From positions 71,547 through 103,163 of the forward strand of contig DFFH01000041.1 in assembly GCA_002368805.1 (NCBI GenBank): a DNA stretch of 31,617 nucleotides, read 5' to 3'. A model generated the notes under the pieces. That model ran no database searches. It worked only from the letters and a program-made list of their open reading frames with translations, and was not told the DNA's origin. The translations under genes and the position numbers were made by a program. This document shows positions 22,743 to 30,798 of this stretch, one piece after another. Source of the stretch: Mageeibacillus sp. UBA3781. GTDB lineage: Bacteria; Bacillota; Clostridia; Saccharofermentanales; Saccharofermentanaceae. The stretch's first letter is position 1; every line of letters begins with the position of its first letter.

Positions 22743-22771
22743 ATAATAACTGTTCAAAGTTGGCTTGTCAA
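22743..22771 (-). promoter_or_regulatory. Strong promoter of the infC operon
   Basis: On the minus strand there is a perfect TTGACA (22771-22766), a 17-base spacer and TATTAT (22748-22743). No other clear promoter is seen between here and trkH. Confidence 0.9.
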
Positions 22772-22823
22772 GCATAATATGCGATAATTTCAGAAACCCG
22801 ACGGTCTTTCCGTAGAATTATAC

Positions 22824-23243
22824 TCAATAATATCTTTCGACACCATAGTTTGACGGAAAAATGATCCCCAGAGCCGTAGCCAGGACATTTCCTACTATAG
22901 GGAAAGCCAGTATAAGTGCCAGCCATTTAGTCATCGCCGCATCATTCATCCGGCGCATGAACGCGGAAAGCTGAACAGGAGTAAATGTTATGTATGCAGT
23001 TATCAGAGCCACTTTCGTCGCCATCGACTCGCTCGATGGCAGCCAGGAAGGATGATTGATCCACACCAGAAACAGGATCGAACCTATGATCAGCAGCATG
23101 ATCGTAGAGACAACGATCTGCCCGACATAAAACTGTTTTCTGGTCAGGCAGCCATCCTTAACCCTGAAAAATTCACCGATAAATTGAGACAGATCTCCTT
23201 CATCAAGAAAACCCAGCCAAAATAAGAAACCCAGACCTCTCAT
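22824..23243 (-). CDS. DUF805-like membrane protein
   Basis: This 139-residue membrane protein has the DUF805 plan: an opening like GRLSRKQFW (here DGCLTRKQFYVGQIVV), a span, then a second span ending in the signature RRMNDAAMTKWLALILAFPIVG, which matches the usual RRLHDxGxSGWW. The last span is near residue 120. The N-terminal 25 residues are extra. The function of the family is not known. It reads away from the aminotransferase gene, and the ribosome binding site is GGAG or AAAAGG. Confidence 0.75.
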   Translation of the reverse strand: MRGLGFLFWLGFLDEGDLSQFIGEFFRVKDGCLTRKQFYVGQIVVSTIMLLIIGSILFLVWINHPSWLPSSESMATKVALITAYITFTPVQLSAFMRRMNDAAMTKWLALILAFPIVGNVLATALGIIFPSNYGVERYY

Positions 23244-23288
23244 AAAACCTTTTCTCCAACTAAAACAACAAAACCTAAACCTGCTTTG

Positions 23289-23297
23289 ATAATATCA
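23289..23297 (-). promoter_or_regulatory. Extended -10 promoter for the DUF805-like gene
   Basis: TGATATTAT on the minus strand has a weak TTTAAC 17 bases upstream. The start of transcription would be near 23282, about 40 bases before the start codon. Confidence 0.5.
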
Positions 23298-23383
23298 CTA
23301 ATCTTTCCCCTGTTAAATTCCGTTTTCAAGACGGAAAAACGATTCTATTTCTGTCAAAACAGCGAAATAGCATTTATTTTATA

Positions 23384-23392
23384 TGCTATAAT
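23384..23392 (+). promoter_or_regulatory. Extended -10 promoter for the aminotransferase gene
   Basis: TGCTATAAT lies 40 bases before the ATG at 23433 with no good -35. It shows that the longer reading frame starting upstream is not translated from this promoter. Confidence 0.6.
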
Positions 23393-23432
23393 CGCTTATA
23401 TCGAATGCGAATTATTAAAGGAAGTGAATAAG

Positions 23433-24608
23433 ATGATTGCAAAAGAAATAGAAAGCAAGATCTCCGGAGGTTCCCTGATCCGTAAGATGTTCGACGAGGG
23501 AACCCGTCTGAAAAAGATCTACGGAGACGATAAAGTCTTCGATTTTTCCATCGGAAACCCTGACCTTGAACCGCCAAAGGAAGTAAAAGATGCTCTGATC
23601 GAGCTTGCTAATGCAGATATTCCCGGCATGCACGGATACATGGCAAATGCAGGATATCCCGAGACCAGAAAAGCGATCGCTGACAAGTTGTCCAAGGAAA
23701 GCGGTCTTTCCATCGGAATCGATTCGATCTGCATGACATGTGGTGCCGCGTCCGGTATGAATAACATCCTTCGTGCCATCATGGAACCGGAAGACGAGAT
23801 CATCCTTCTCGCTCCTTTCTTCCTCGAGTACCTAAACTATATCAGCAATGTTAAGGGTGTTCCCGTTATTGTAAATACTGATCCGGATACATTCCTGCCA
23901 ATCATGTCCGAAATCGAAAAGGCAATCACACCCAAAACAAAAGCAATCATCATCAACTCTCCAAACAATCCGAGCGGCGCGATCTATCCGAAGGAAGTGC
24001 TCATCGAGCTCAATGCTCTCCTGAAGAAGCAGGATCATGTAATCCATGTGATCTCCGACGAACCGTATATCGACCTGGCATATGACGGAATGACGGTGCC
24101 TTCTTCCCTCGCCTGCTTTGATAACCTGATCGTATGCTTCTCCTGGAGTAAGTCTCTTTCTCTTCCGGGCGAGCGTATCGGTTATACATGCGTCAGCCCG
24201 AATCACAAAGACTTCGAGCTCCTCACTCAGGCATTAGTTCTTTGCAATCGTATCCTCGGTGCTGTTAACGCTCCTGCCCTTATGCAGCGTGTCGTTGCAA
24301 AAGCGCTGAATGCGAAGGTCGATGTTCCGAACTACGAAAGAAGAAGAAATCTGCTTTACAACATCATCACGGAAGCCGGTTTTACATGCACCAAACCGCA
24401 GGGCGCGCTGTATCTCTTTATGAAGACTCCGATCGAAGATACAAAATTCTGCGAAGTTTGTGCGAAATATAATGTTCTCGTCGTACCGGGCTCCGCTTTC
24501 AAGCGTGAAGGTTATGTACGACTTGCATTCTGTGTATCCGAGAAGACGATCCTCGGATCGAAAGATGCTTTTGAAGCGATTGCAAAAGAACTCGGATTAA
24601 AGGCCTGA
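23433..24608 (+). CDS. PLP-dependent class I/II aminotransferase
   Basis: This 391-residue cytosolic enzyme transfers an amino group with pyridoxal phosphate. Lys240 in SWSKSLSLPGERIGY forms the cofactor aldimine. NSPNNPSG (residues 175-182) and SDEPYIDLAYDG (208-219) bind the cofactor ring, and the cofactor-phosphate Arg lies in PGERIG. The N-terminal arm FSIGNPDLEPP is typical. Homologues are annotated as aspartate aminotransferase-like, but the substrate is not settled. I use the ATG at 23433, which follows AGGAAG at 8 bases; the frame opens 49 codons earlier but ahead of the promoter. It is monocistronic and converges on thiN. Confidence 0.92.
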   Translation: MIAKEIESKISGGSLIRKMFDEGTRLKKIYGDDKVFDFSIGNPDLEPPKEVKDALIELANADIPGMHGYMANAGYPETRKAIADKLSKESGLSIGIDSICMTCGAASGMNNILRAIMEPEDEIILLAPFFLEYLNYISNVKGVPVIVNTDPDTFLPIMSEIEKAITPKTKAIIINSPNNPSGAIYPKEVLIELNALLKKQDHVIHVISDEPYIDLAYDGMTVPSSLACFDNLIVCFSWSKSLSLPGERIGYTCVSPNHKDFELLTQALVLCNRILGAVNAPALMQRVVAKALNAKVDVPNYERRRNLLYNIITEAGFTCTKPQGALYLFMKTPIEDTKFCEVCAKYNVLVVPGSAFKREGYVRLAFCVSEKTILGSKDAFEAIAKELGLKA

Positions 24609-24616
24609 TCTTAAGC

Positions 24617-25270
24617 TCAGACTTTCTCGGTAACGATCACGAGCATGGTTCCGTCTATCATGTCGAGGCCATGCTCTTTTTCTGTCATATCAAACTCATT
24701 GCTGACAGTAAGGGAGCTTCCCGGAAGAAGATCACGATCACTCAAAGAATACTTCATCCCGAAGGTATCTACGGATATAGCACCGTTTCCGAGCGGGATC
24801 AGCGAGCAGGTATTTTCCGTCCGGGACAGATCGTCCGGTACGACAAAGCGGGTCTTCCCGGAAAGAGGAAACACCCAGGTATTGCCATCAGTAGTCACGA
24901 TATCATATCCTTCTTCCTTCAAACGCATGGTAAGAAGCAGATTGGATATTACATGATCCAGCCGGCCGAGAAGCGAAGTTACGAAAAGGATCTTCTTATC
25001 CTTCGGAACACTGCGAAGGCAAAGCTCCGAATCCGTCATATCCTTCTCCACCGGGAAAACGCGGTTCGAAACCTTATTATTCTCAAGAAAAGCTCTTGTA
25101 TCAGAGTGGATGGAATCCATATCTCCCCAGACCACATCCGGGACGATATTATATGGAAGCAGTGCATCCGCGCCACTGTCGGCACAGATGATCTTCTCCG
25201 AAGCAATAATGCGCGGAAGGATCCTCGAAAGGTCTTTATTCGGTCCCCCTGCGATTACGACATAGCACAC
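24617..25270 (-). CDS. thiN: Thiamine pyrophosphokinase
   Basis: This 217-residue enzyme makes thiamine diphosphate from thiamine and ATP. Motifs are ADSGADALL, VWGDMDSI, EKDMTDSELCL and LLGRLDHVISNLLL; the C-terminal beta domain has VSNEF. The start is a GTG at 25270 within the last codons of rpe (16-base overlap), placed 8 bases after AAGGAG, so it is translated with rpe. It is last in the operon. A plus-strand terminator of the convergent gene lies inside its 3' end. Confidence 0.93.
   Translation of the reverse strand: MCYVVIAGGPNKDLSRILPRIIASEKIICADSGADALLPYNIVPDVVWGDMDSIHSDTRAFLENNKVSNRVFPVEKDMTDSELCLRSVPKDKKILFVTSLLGRLDHVISNLLLTMRLKEEGYDIVTTDGNTWVFPLSGKTRFVVPDDLSRTENTCSLIPLGNGAISVDTFGMKYSLSDRDLLPGSSLTVSNEFDMTEKEHGLDMIDGTMLVIVTEKV
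24641..24682 (+). terminator. Terminator of the aminotransferase gene, inside thiN
   Basis: GAGCATGG (24641-24648) and CCATGCTC (24669-24676) pair perfectly over 8 bases with a 20-base loop and are followed by TTTTTC on the plus strand. It begins 33 bases after the stop of the aminotransferase gene, within the convergent coding sequence. Confidence 0.7.
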
Positions 25271-25914
25271 GTGCGAAGCTCCTTTATAGCAGCAGCATGA
25301 TCCTTATTCGAAAAGACGGCTGAACCGGCAACCAGATATCCGGCTCCGGCAGAAACGACGCGCGGCGCGGTTTCTTTGCAGATTCCCCCATCGACGGAAA
25401 TAATGGTATCCGCCTTTGCATCATCGATCACTTTACGGACAGCTTTGATCCTGTCGATAGAACTCTCCATAAAGTGCTGTCCGCCAAATCCCGGACGGAC
25501 CGTCATAACCAGAACCAGATCACATTTGGCGGCATATGGGAATACTTTCTCGATCGGTGTATCCGGATGGATCGAGATACCCGCTCTTTTGCCGAGTTTT
25601 CGGATCGCTTCGATCGCCTCGTCCGGATCCTCTACTGTTTCGACATGAAACGTAAGCATATCTGCGCCCGCATCCGCAAATGGTTTAAAGAAATCCATCG
25701 GATTGGTCACCATAAGATGAACATCAAACACCATATTCGTCGCTTTACGGATAGACTCGACGATCGGAACTCCAAATGTGAGATTCGGGACATAATGTCC
25801 GTCCATAACATCGATATGAAGAAATGAAGTTTCTTTTTCGACCTCTTTAATTTCTTCGTTTAGACGGCCGCAATCCGCAGCCAGTATGGATGGCGCGATC
25901 ACCACATCATTCAT
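25255..25914 (-). CDS. rpe: Ribulose-phosphate 3-epimerase
   Basis: This 219-residue TIM-barrel enzyme interconverts ribulose 5-phosphate and xylulose 5-phosphate in the pentose phosphate pathway. It has IAPSILAAD, the metal-binding HIDVMDGHYVPN, FDVHLMV, the catalytic VMTVRPGFGGQ and ISVDGGI, with the phosphate-binding glycines near SAGAGYLVAGSAVF. It starts 1 base after the rsgA stop with site GGAAGG, so translation is coupled. The order rsgA-rpe-thiN is common in Firmicutes. Confidence 0.97.
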   Translation of the reverse strand: MNDVVIAPSILAADCGRLNEEIKEVEKETSFLHIDVMDGHYVPNLTFGVPIVESIRKATNMVFDVHLMVTNPMDFFKPFADAGADMLTFHVETVEDPDEAIEAIRKLGKRAGISIHPDTPIEKVFPYAAKCDLVLVMTVRPGFGGQHFMESSIDRIKAVRKVIDDAKADTIISVDGGICKETAPRVVSAGAGYLVAGSAVFSNKDHAAAIKELRTCAMS

Positions 25915-25915
25915 G

Positions 25916-26821
25916 TTACTGACCTTCCTTCTTTTTTCCGTATTTCTTCGAATTCACTAATATTATATCCAAAAACTCACGATAACGCTCAAGTCTTCCA
26001 TCAGAAATTCCGCATTCTCCAATAGCACAGCCCAGTTCACCGGTATGACGGCAATCCTGGAACCTGCATTTTCCCGCTATACGAAGGAGTTCAGGATATC
26101 CGCCGGCAAGATCCCCTTCTTCCAAGCCGATCCGATCGACATCAAGAGAGGAAAAACCGGGAGTATCGATCAGAAAACCTCCTTCAAACGGGAAAAGCTC
26201 CACATGACGTGTCGTATGCTTTCCTCTTTTGAGACGTTCGCTGATACTGCCGACTTCGATCTGATCCATTCCCGTCAGACGATGACAGAGTGTGGACTTA
26301 CCAACACCGGACTGTCCTGCGATGCCCACCGTGTGACCGCTGAAGATCTCATGTATCTTATCGTCCGGAAGCATCTGATCGTGCGAAGACTCCACAACAT
26401 GGAAACCGGCATCTGTGTATTCTTTTATAAGAGAATCTGCTTTCTGTCTGGAAAGATCGGTCTTGGTAAGCCAGATCAAGGGCTCGATATCCAGTTTCGG
26501 GCAAAGAATCAAAAGCTTATCCAGAAGCTTCAGATCCGGTTCGGGATCCGATGTGGAAACGGCTATGATCAGCACATCTATATTGGCTACACTCGGGCGT
26601 ACCAGAAGATTCTTTCTTTCCCCGATAGAAACGATCACAAAAGGAATATCGGGATCCCCCGATGGTTCCACCTCACAGTAATCTCCCACGGTCGGGATCA
26701 CTTTCTTATTTCGGAAAATGCCTCGTGGCTTAGCAAGAACAGATGCTCCTTCATCAAGAAGTATCGTGTACTCACCTCCGACACCTTTCATGATCCTTCC
26801 CTTTTTTCTGGAATCCTCCAT
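25916..26821 (-). CDS. rsgA: Ribosome small subunit-dependent GTPase A
   Basis: This 301-residue GTPase helps mature the 30S subunit. An N-terminal OB-fold (GRIMKGVGGEYTILLDEG) is followed by a circularly permuted G domain: TKTD (residues 119-122, the Firmicute version of NKxD) comes before GQSGVGKST (169-177) and DTPG (219-222). A zinc site follows with Cys252, Cys257, His259 and Cys265. The ATG at 26821 is the family-consistent start, although its ribosome binding site is weak; the later ATG at residue 11 has a better one but would remove a conserved strand. Its neighbours are a kinase and a phosphatase, which are linked to RsgA phosphorylation in Bacillus. Confidence 0.96.
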   Translation of the reverse strand: MEDSRKKGRIMKGVGGEYTILLDEGASVLAKPRGIFRNKKVIPTVGDYCEVEPSGDPDIPFVIVSIGERKNLLVRPSVANIDVLIIAVSTSDPEPDLKLLDKLLILCPKLDIEPLIWLTKTDLSRQKADSLIKEYTDAGFHVVESSHDQMLPDDKIHEIFSGHTVGIAGQSGVGKSTLCHRLTGMDQIEVGSISERLKRGKHTTRHVELFPFEGGFLIDTPGFSSLDVDRIGLEEGDLAGGYPELLRIAGKCRFQDCRHTGELGCAIGECGISDGRLERYREFLDIILVNSKKYGKKKEGQ

Positions 26822-26867
26822 AGATCAGCTTATATCTCCCATTACCATGCATGCAGTAACCATCAGA

Positions 26868-29009
26868 TCAACCGCCAATGATCACATCCGGCTCCTGATC
26901 ATCCGGCGGAGGCGGTACCGGAGTCGGCGTTGGCGGCGGTGTTGGGGTCGGCGTCGGTGTAGGCGCCGGAGTAGGTGTGACTGTCGGAACAGGCGTCGGT
27001 GTCGCAGTCGGCTCAAAGACAGCCGTCAGCGTGACCTCCTTATCCGGCATGATAAATGTATATGTCGATGAGTAGCTTATCGGAGTATTCGTCTCATCTA
27101 CCCAGCAGACGAACTGATAACCGATACTCGGAACAGCAGAGATCGTAACTGCGGAGTTCGGTGCATAAACACCGTCACCACCGACAGAACCCTGACCGGA
27201 TACAACAAGGTTCACATTAAAGCCGATCACTTCCGGAGTCGGCGTCGGTGTACCGCCACGGGCAACATCCTCGGCATTTCCGACATAGATACGGATCGCA
27301 GACTTTCTCTGTACTTTAGTTCCCGGAGCAGGATCCGTAAGCATAACGAACAGATCCTTCTCACTCAGGTTCTGCGCCTGAAGCTCAGGGCTCATTTCGA
27401 CAGATGACAGTACAAGTTCAGCCTCATCGATAGTCTTTCTTGCTGTTTCCAGATCCATTTTGATAATATCCGGCACTTCGATCTCAGATGATTTTGCACT
27501 GAAGATGATCGTGATTTCAGAATTCGGTTTTACCGGTGTTCCTGCCGGAGGATCTGTACGAAGGATCAAACCCTCTTCAACATCATTGTTGATCTCAGGA
27601 CGCGTTCGTACAACATAGCCGTCAACTTTCAGTTTCTCGCAGACCTTCCAGTACTCCTGGCCGGAATAGTCCTCAAGTGCAACATCCTTAGGCGCTTTAC
27701 TTACAGTAAGAACAAGCACATTCACAGAGCTGTTATTCTTCATCTCCATGCCAGGCTGTATATTCTGCTTGATTACAACATCCTCAGCATAGTCTGATCT
27801 GACTTCATATTCGATCTTATAAGTAGTGAATCCGTGTTCCGTGAATGCCTGCTGAACCTCGGAGATCTTTTTCCCGACATAGTCCTGAACTACAAAAACA
27901 CTCTGGGTTTCCTGCTTTACGGATTTTTTCAGAGTATCGGTAACAAGATAAGTAAGACCGATCAGAATACCTATAATCAGAACCACCACCACTGCTACGA
28001 TGAGGTTATCCTTCCATCTTGATCTTCTTCTTGTCTTGATAGAACGCTCTATATCCTTCAGTTTTCCATAGTTCGGTTCCTGACGGATGACAGGAGAAAC
28101 ACCGGTGGCATCCAGCGGCTCCTTGGGAGTTTCCGCACTATTGGCATCAACTATTCCATAAGAACCATTAGGATCTACCATAAGAGCATCCAGCTCGGTA
28201 ACCATTTCACGGATGGATTTATAACGGAGCTTCGGATCTTTCTGCATCGCTTTCTGGATGATCGCATCAAGTCCCTGAGGAATGCCGGGCACGAAGTTCG
28301 TCGCATACGGGACAGGCTCCTGAAGGTGTTTAACTGCGATCGCCACAGAGTTTTCTCCATCGAAAGGCACTCGGCCGGTCACCATCTCAAAAAGCGTAAC
28401 ACCAAGCGAGTAGATGTCAGAGCTCGGGCTTACGATACCGCCTCTGGCCTGTTCCGGAGAAAAATAGTGTACGGAACCTAGCGCTCCGCCGGAAGTAAGT
28501 GTGATCGTATGATTCGTGGAAGCATGCGCAATACCGAAGTCCGTCACCTTGGCAATACGGTCACGGGTAATAAGGATATTGTGCGGCTTAATGTCTCTGT
28601 GTACGATGCCATTCTGATGCGCTGTATCAAGTGCCATACCCACCTGGATAACGATCGGAACCGCGACCTTCCAGTCAAGATGACCGTTCTGAAGGATCAT
28701 ATCTTTGACAGTAATACCTTCGACGTACTCCTGTACCATATAGCGGATATTTCCTTCCTGACCGACACCGAATACATGAACGATATTGGCATGCGAAAGT
28801 GATGAAGCGGCTTTTGCTTCTGTGTCAAAACGCTTGATGAACTCGACATTGGTCGCGAATTCCTGCTTGAGGATCTTGATCGCCACATTCATGCCGGAGG
28901 ATAGATCGGATGCCAGATACACATCCGCCATACCGCCGCTGCCGATCAGTTTTATGATCCTGTATCGTCCGCCTAAGATCATGCCCTCAGGGCTCATATT
29001 TGCACTCAT
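26868..29009 (-). CDS. prkC: PASTA-domain Ser/Thr kinase with an extra InlB-like repeat and Thr-Pro tail
   Basis: This 713-residue transmembrane kinase is expected to sense muropeptides or lipid II and phosphorylate cytosolic proteins. The kinase domain (residues 15-277) is complete: GSGGMADVYLA, VAIKILK, HRDIKPHNIL, DFG, and the activation segment to SPEQARGG. One span lies at residues 336-358. Three PASTA-type repeats follow at about 374-438, 440-506 and 510-577. Residues 596-667 resemble an InlB B-repeat or Big_9-like unit (GQGSVGGDGVYAPNSAV, GYQFVCW, YTFIMPDKEVTLTAVF). The end is a Thr-Pro/Pro tail to residue 702. The last two parts are not usual for PrkC/StkP. It overlaps the phosphatase gene by ATGA, and AAGGAG precedes the start. 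Confidence 0.96.
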   Translation of the reverse strand: MSANMSPEGMILGGRYRIIKLIGSGGMADVYLASDLSSGMNVAIKILKQEFATNVEFIKRFDTEAKAASSLSHANIVHVFGVGQEGNIRYMVQEYVEGITVKDMILQNGHLDWKVAVPIVIQVGMALDTAHQNGIVHRDIKPHNILITRDRIAKVTDFGIAHASTNHTITLTSGGALGSVHYFSPEQARGGIVSPSSDIYSLGVTLFEMVTGRVPFDGENSVAIAVKHLQEPVPYATNFVPGIPQGLDAIIQKAMQKDPKLRYKSIREMVTELDALMVDPNGSYGIVDANSAETPKEPLDATGVSPVIRQEPNYGKLKDIERSIKTRRRSRWKDNLIVAVVVVLIIGILIGLTYLVTDTLKKSVKQETQSVFVVQDYVGKKISEVQQAFTEHGFTTYKIEYEVRSDYAEDVVIKQNIQPGMEMKNNSSVNVLVLTVSKAPKDVALEDYSGQEYWKVCEKLKVDGYVVRTRPEINNDVEEGLILRTDPPAGTPVKPNSEITIIFSAKSSEIEVPDIIKMDLETARKTIDEAELVLSSVEMSPELQAQNLSEKDLFVMLTDPAPGTKVQRKSAIRIYVGNAEDVARGGTPTPTPEVIGFNVNLVVSGQGSVGGDGVYAPNSAVTISAVPSIGYQFVCWVDETNTPISYSSTYTFIMPDKEVTLTAVFEPTATPTPVPTVTPTPAPTPTPTPTPPPTPTPVPPPPDDQEPDVIIGG
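26904..27011 (-). repeat. Low-complexity DNA encoding the Thr-Pro tail of the kinase
   Basis: About 108 bases of imperfect 6-base units encode alternating Thr-Pro and Pro runs (residues 667-702). The plus strand reads mostly GGNGTNGG. Such tracts can change length by slipped pairing; here the sequence is a mix of unit types rather than a perfect run. Confidence 0.65.
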
Positions 29010-29761
29010 GTTTTCTCCTTACCTTTACGGATCTCGCATTCCGCCAAGATCATCGATATGTTATCAGGAGCTCCGGCAGCTTCCGCCAGGTCCTTCAGCA
29101 GCTGCAGACAATAATTCAGATCCTTATGCTTCCGCAGCACCGCTCTAATAGTCTTATCTTCCACACAGCCATAAAGGCCGTCTGAACATAACAGTATAAC
29201 ATCTCCGTTGCTAATTTCAACCGAGAAGGTATCCGGCTTGACATATTCATTGACCCCCAGAGAACGCAGAAGCACATGTCTTTTCGGATGACTTCTGGCT
29301 TCTTCTTTCGTGATCATTCCCTTATCGACCATTCTCTGTACCAGCGTATGATCTGTCGTAAGTGTTCTCATTTTCTGGCCGTGAAGCAGATATACGCGGC
29401 AGTCCCCGATATGGGACAGATACAGCGTCTTATCGCGAAGGACAGCCACAGTCAGGGTCGTTCCCATGCCACGATAGCGGAAGCTTCCGAGAGAAGCCAG
29501 ATATACCTTAACATTTGCTTTTTCCAGGGTAAATGCCAGCAATTTCTGGAGTTTTTGAGCATCATCCGCCTCAAAGAGATAATCATTGAGAGACTGGGTC
29601 ACATACTCGACAGCGGTCTTGCTTGCCAGTTCGCCGGCCGCATGACCACCCATACCGTCTGCAATAACAAAGCATTCGTCTTTGCCGACGGAAAACACAG
29701 AGAGACAATCTTCATTGTTTGTGCGCACCAGACCTTTGTCGGATACACTCACTACTTTCAT
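29006..29761 (-). CDS. prpC: PP2C-type Ser/Thr phosphatase
   Basis: This 251-residue metal-dependent phosphatase is the partner that reverses the kinase. Metal-binding Asp18 (RTNNEDC) and Asp35 (IADGMGGH) are present, as are SHIGDCRVYLL, LCSDGLYG and APDNIS, in which the Gly-Gly-x-Asp-Asn usual motif has become Gly-Ala-Pro-Asp-Asn. The start overlaps the rlmN stop by ATGA, as does its own stop with the kinase start. Family and role firm by context and motifs. Confidence 0.96.
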   Translation of the reverse strand: MKVVSVSDKGLVRTNNEDCLSVFSVGKDECFVIADGMGGHAAGELASKTAVEYVTQSLNDYLFEADDAQKLQKLLAFTLEKANVKVYLASLGSFRYRGMGTTLTVAVLRDKTLYLSHIGDCRVYLLHGQKMRTLTTDHTLVQRMVDKGMITKEEARSHPKRHVLLRSLGVNEYVKPDTFSVEISNGDVILLCSDGLYGCVEDKTIRAVLRKHKDLNYCLQLLKDLAEAAGAPDNISMILAECEIRKGKEKT

Positions 29762-30798
29762 GTCAGTTTCTTCTCCTGCAGGCCTCTGCGTAACTGACCA
29801 CAGGCGGCCATAATATCCGTTCCCATCTCGCGCCGGAGCGTCACAGTCATCCCGGCCTTCTCCAGAAGATCCTGGAATGCGCGAACGGATCCCGGCTTAC
29901 TTCTGTGGAACGGACTGCCATCGAATTCGTTGGCAGCGATCAGATTGATATGGCAGTGGATCCCCTTGAGTACCCGGCACAGTTCCCTGGCACACTCGGG
30001 AGTATCGTTCACTCCATCGAAAAGTGAATACTCGAAAGTGATCCTTCGATTCGTATTCTTCTCGTACGTCCGGCAGGCCTCAAGCAGTTCCTTCAGGCTG
30101 TAGCGGTTCGCGATCGGCATGATGCTCTTTCGGAGTTCATCATTCGGTGCATGTAGAGAAACAGACAGATTCACCTGCATATCGATCAAAGAAAATTGTA
30201 TCATTTGCGGTACAAGTCCGCAAGTTGACACCGTGATGTGTCTAGCGCCCAGATTCAGCCCTTTTTCGTCATTTGCGAGACGCAGGAAACCAATCAGTTC
30301 CTCATAGTTGTCAAAAGGTTCCCCGATGCCCATAACAACGACACTGTGGATCCTTTCTCCTGCAAAAGCACCGGCAAGCAGCACCTGTCCCAGCATTTCC
30401 CCTCTTGTCAGCGATCTTCCGAAGCCCGCATGTGCAGATGCACAGAAGCGGCAGCCCATCTTACAGCCCGCCTGGGAGGAAATACAGATCGAAAGACCTG
30501 TCTTATAGCGCATCAGTACTGTTTCGATACAGTGGCCGTCATAAAGGCGGAATACGAATTTCTGTGTTCCGTCGATCTCCGATACGAGATGCTTTTCAAT
30601 ACTCATGCTCTCCACGACAAAGTCTTCCCGCAGAGAATCCTTAATATTCGCGGGGACATTTGACATCTTATCGAGATCGATCACACCCTTGCTGCACCAG
30701 GAAAAGACCTGTGATGCTCTGAATTTCGGGTAGCCTTTCTCCTTCATATATTCTTCCCAGGAAGGAAGATCCAGGTCCAGGATAAATCTCTTCGGCAT
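29758..30798 (-). CDS. rlmN: 23S rRNA (adenine2503-C2)-methyltransferase
   Basis: This 346-residue radical SAM enzyme methylates A2503 in 23S rRNA and A37 of some tRNAs. The iron-sulfur cluster Cys112, Cys116 and Cys119 lie in CKMGCRFC; Cys333 in AACGQL is the methyl-carrying residue. Other marks are MGIGEPFDNYEEL and ITVSTCGLVP. It overlaps rsmB by one base (TGATG). Confidence 0.97.
   Translation of the reverse strand: MPKRFILDLDLPSWEEYMKEKGYPKFRASQVFSWCSKGVIDLDKMSNVPANIKDSLREDFVVESMSIEKHLVSEIDGTQKFVFRLYDGHCIETVLMRYKTGLSICISSQAGCKMGCRFCASAHAGFGRSLTRGEMLGQVLLAGAFAGERIHSVVVMGIGEPFDNYEELIGFLRLANDEKGLNLGARHITVSTCGLVPQMIQFSLIDMQVNLSVSLHAPNDELRKSIMPIANRYSLKELLEACRTYEKNTNRRITFEYSLFDGVNDTPECARELCRVLKGIHCHINLIAANEFDGSPFHRSKPGSVRAFQDLLEKAGMTVTLRREMGTDIMAACGQLRRGLQEKKLT

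Noticed and set aside
23286..23432. N-terminal extension of the aminotransferase
   Set aside because: It precedes the inferred transcription start and runs through the divergent promoter. The ATG at 23433 has a site and the family's usual N-terminus.
26718..27071. Arg-rich 117-codon plus-strand frame
   Set aside because: It is the reverse of the Thr-Pro tail coding DNA; the bias comes from the repeat, not from a protein.
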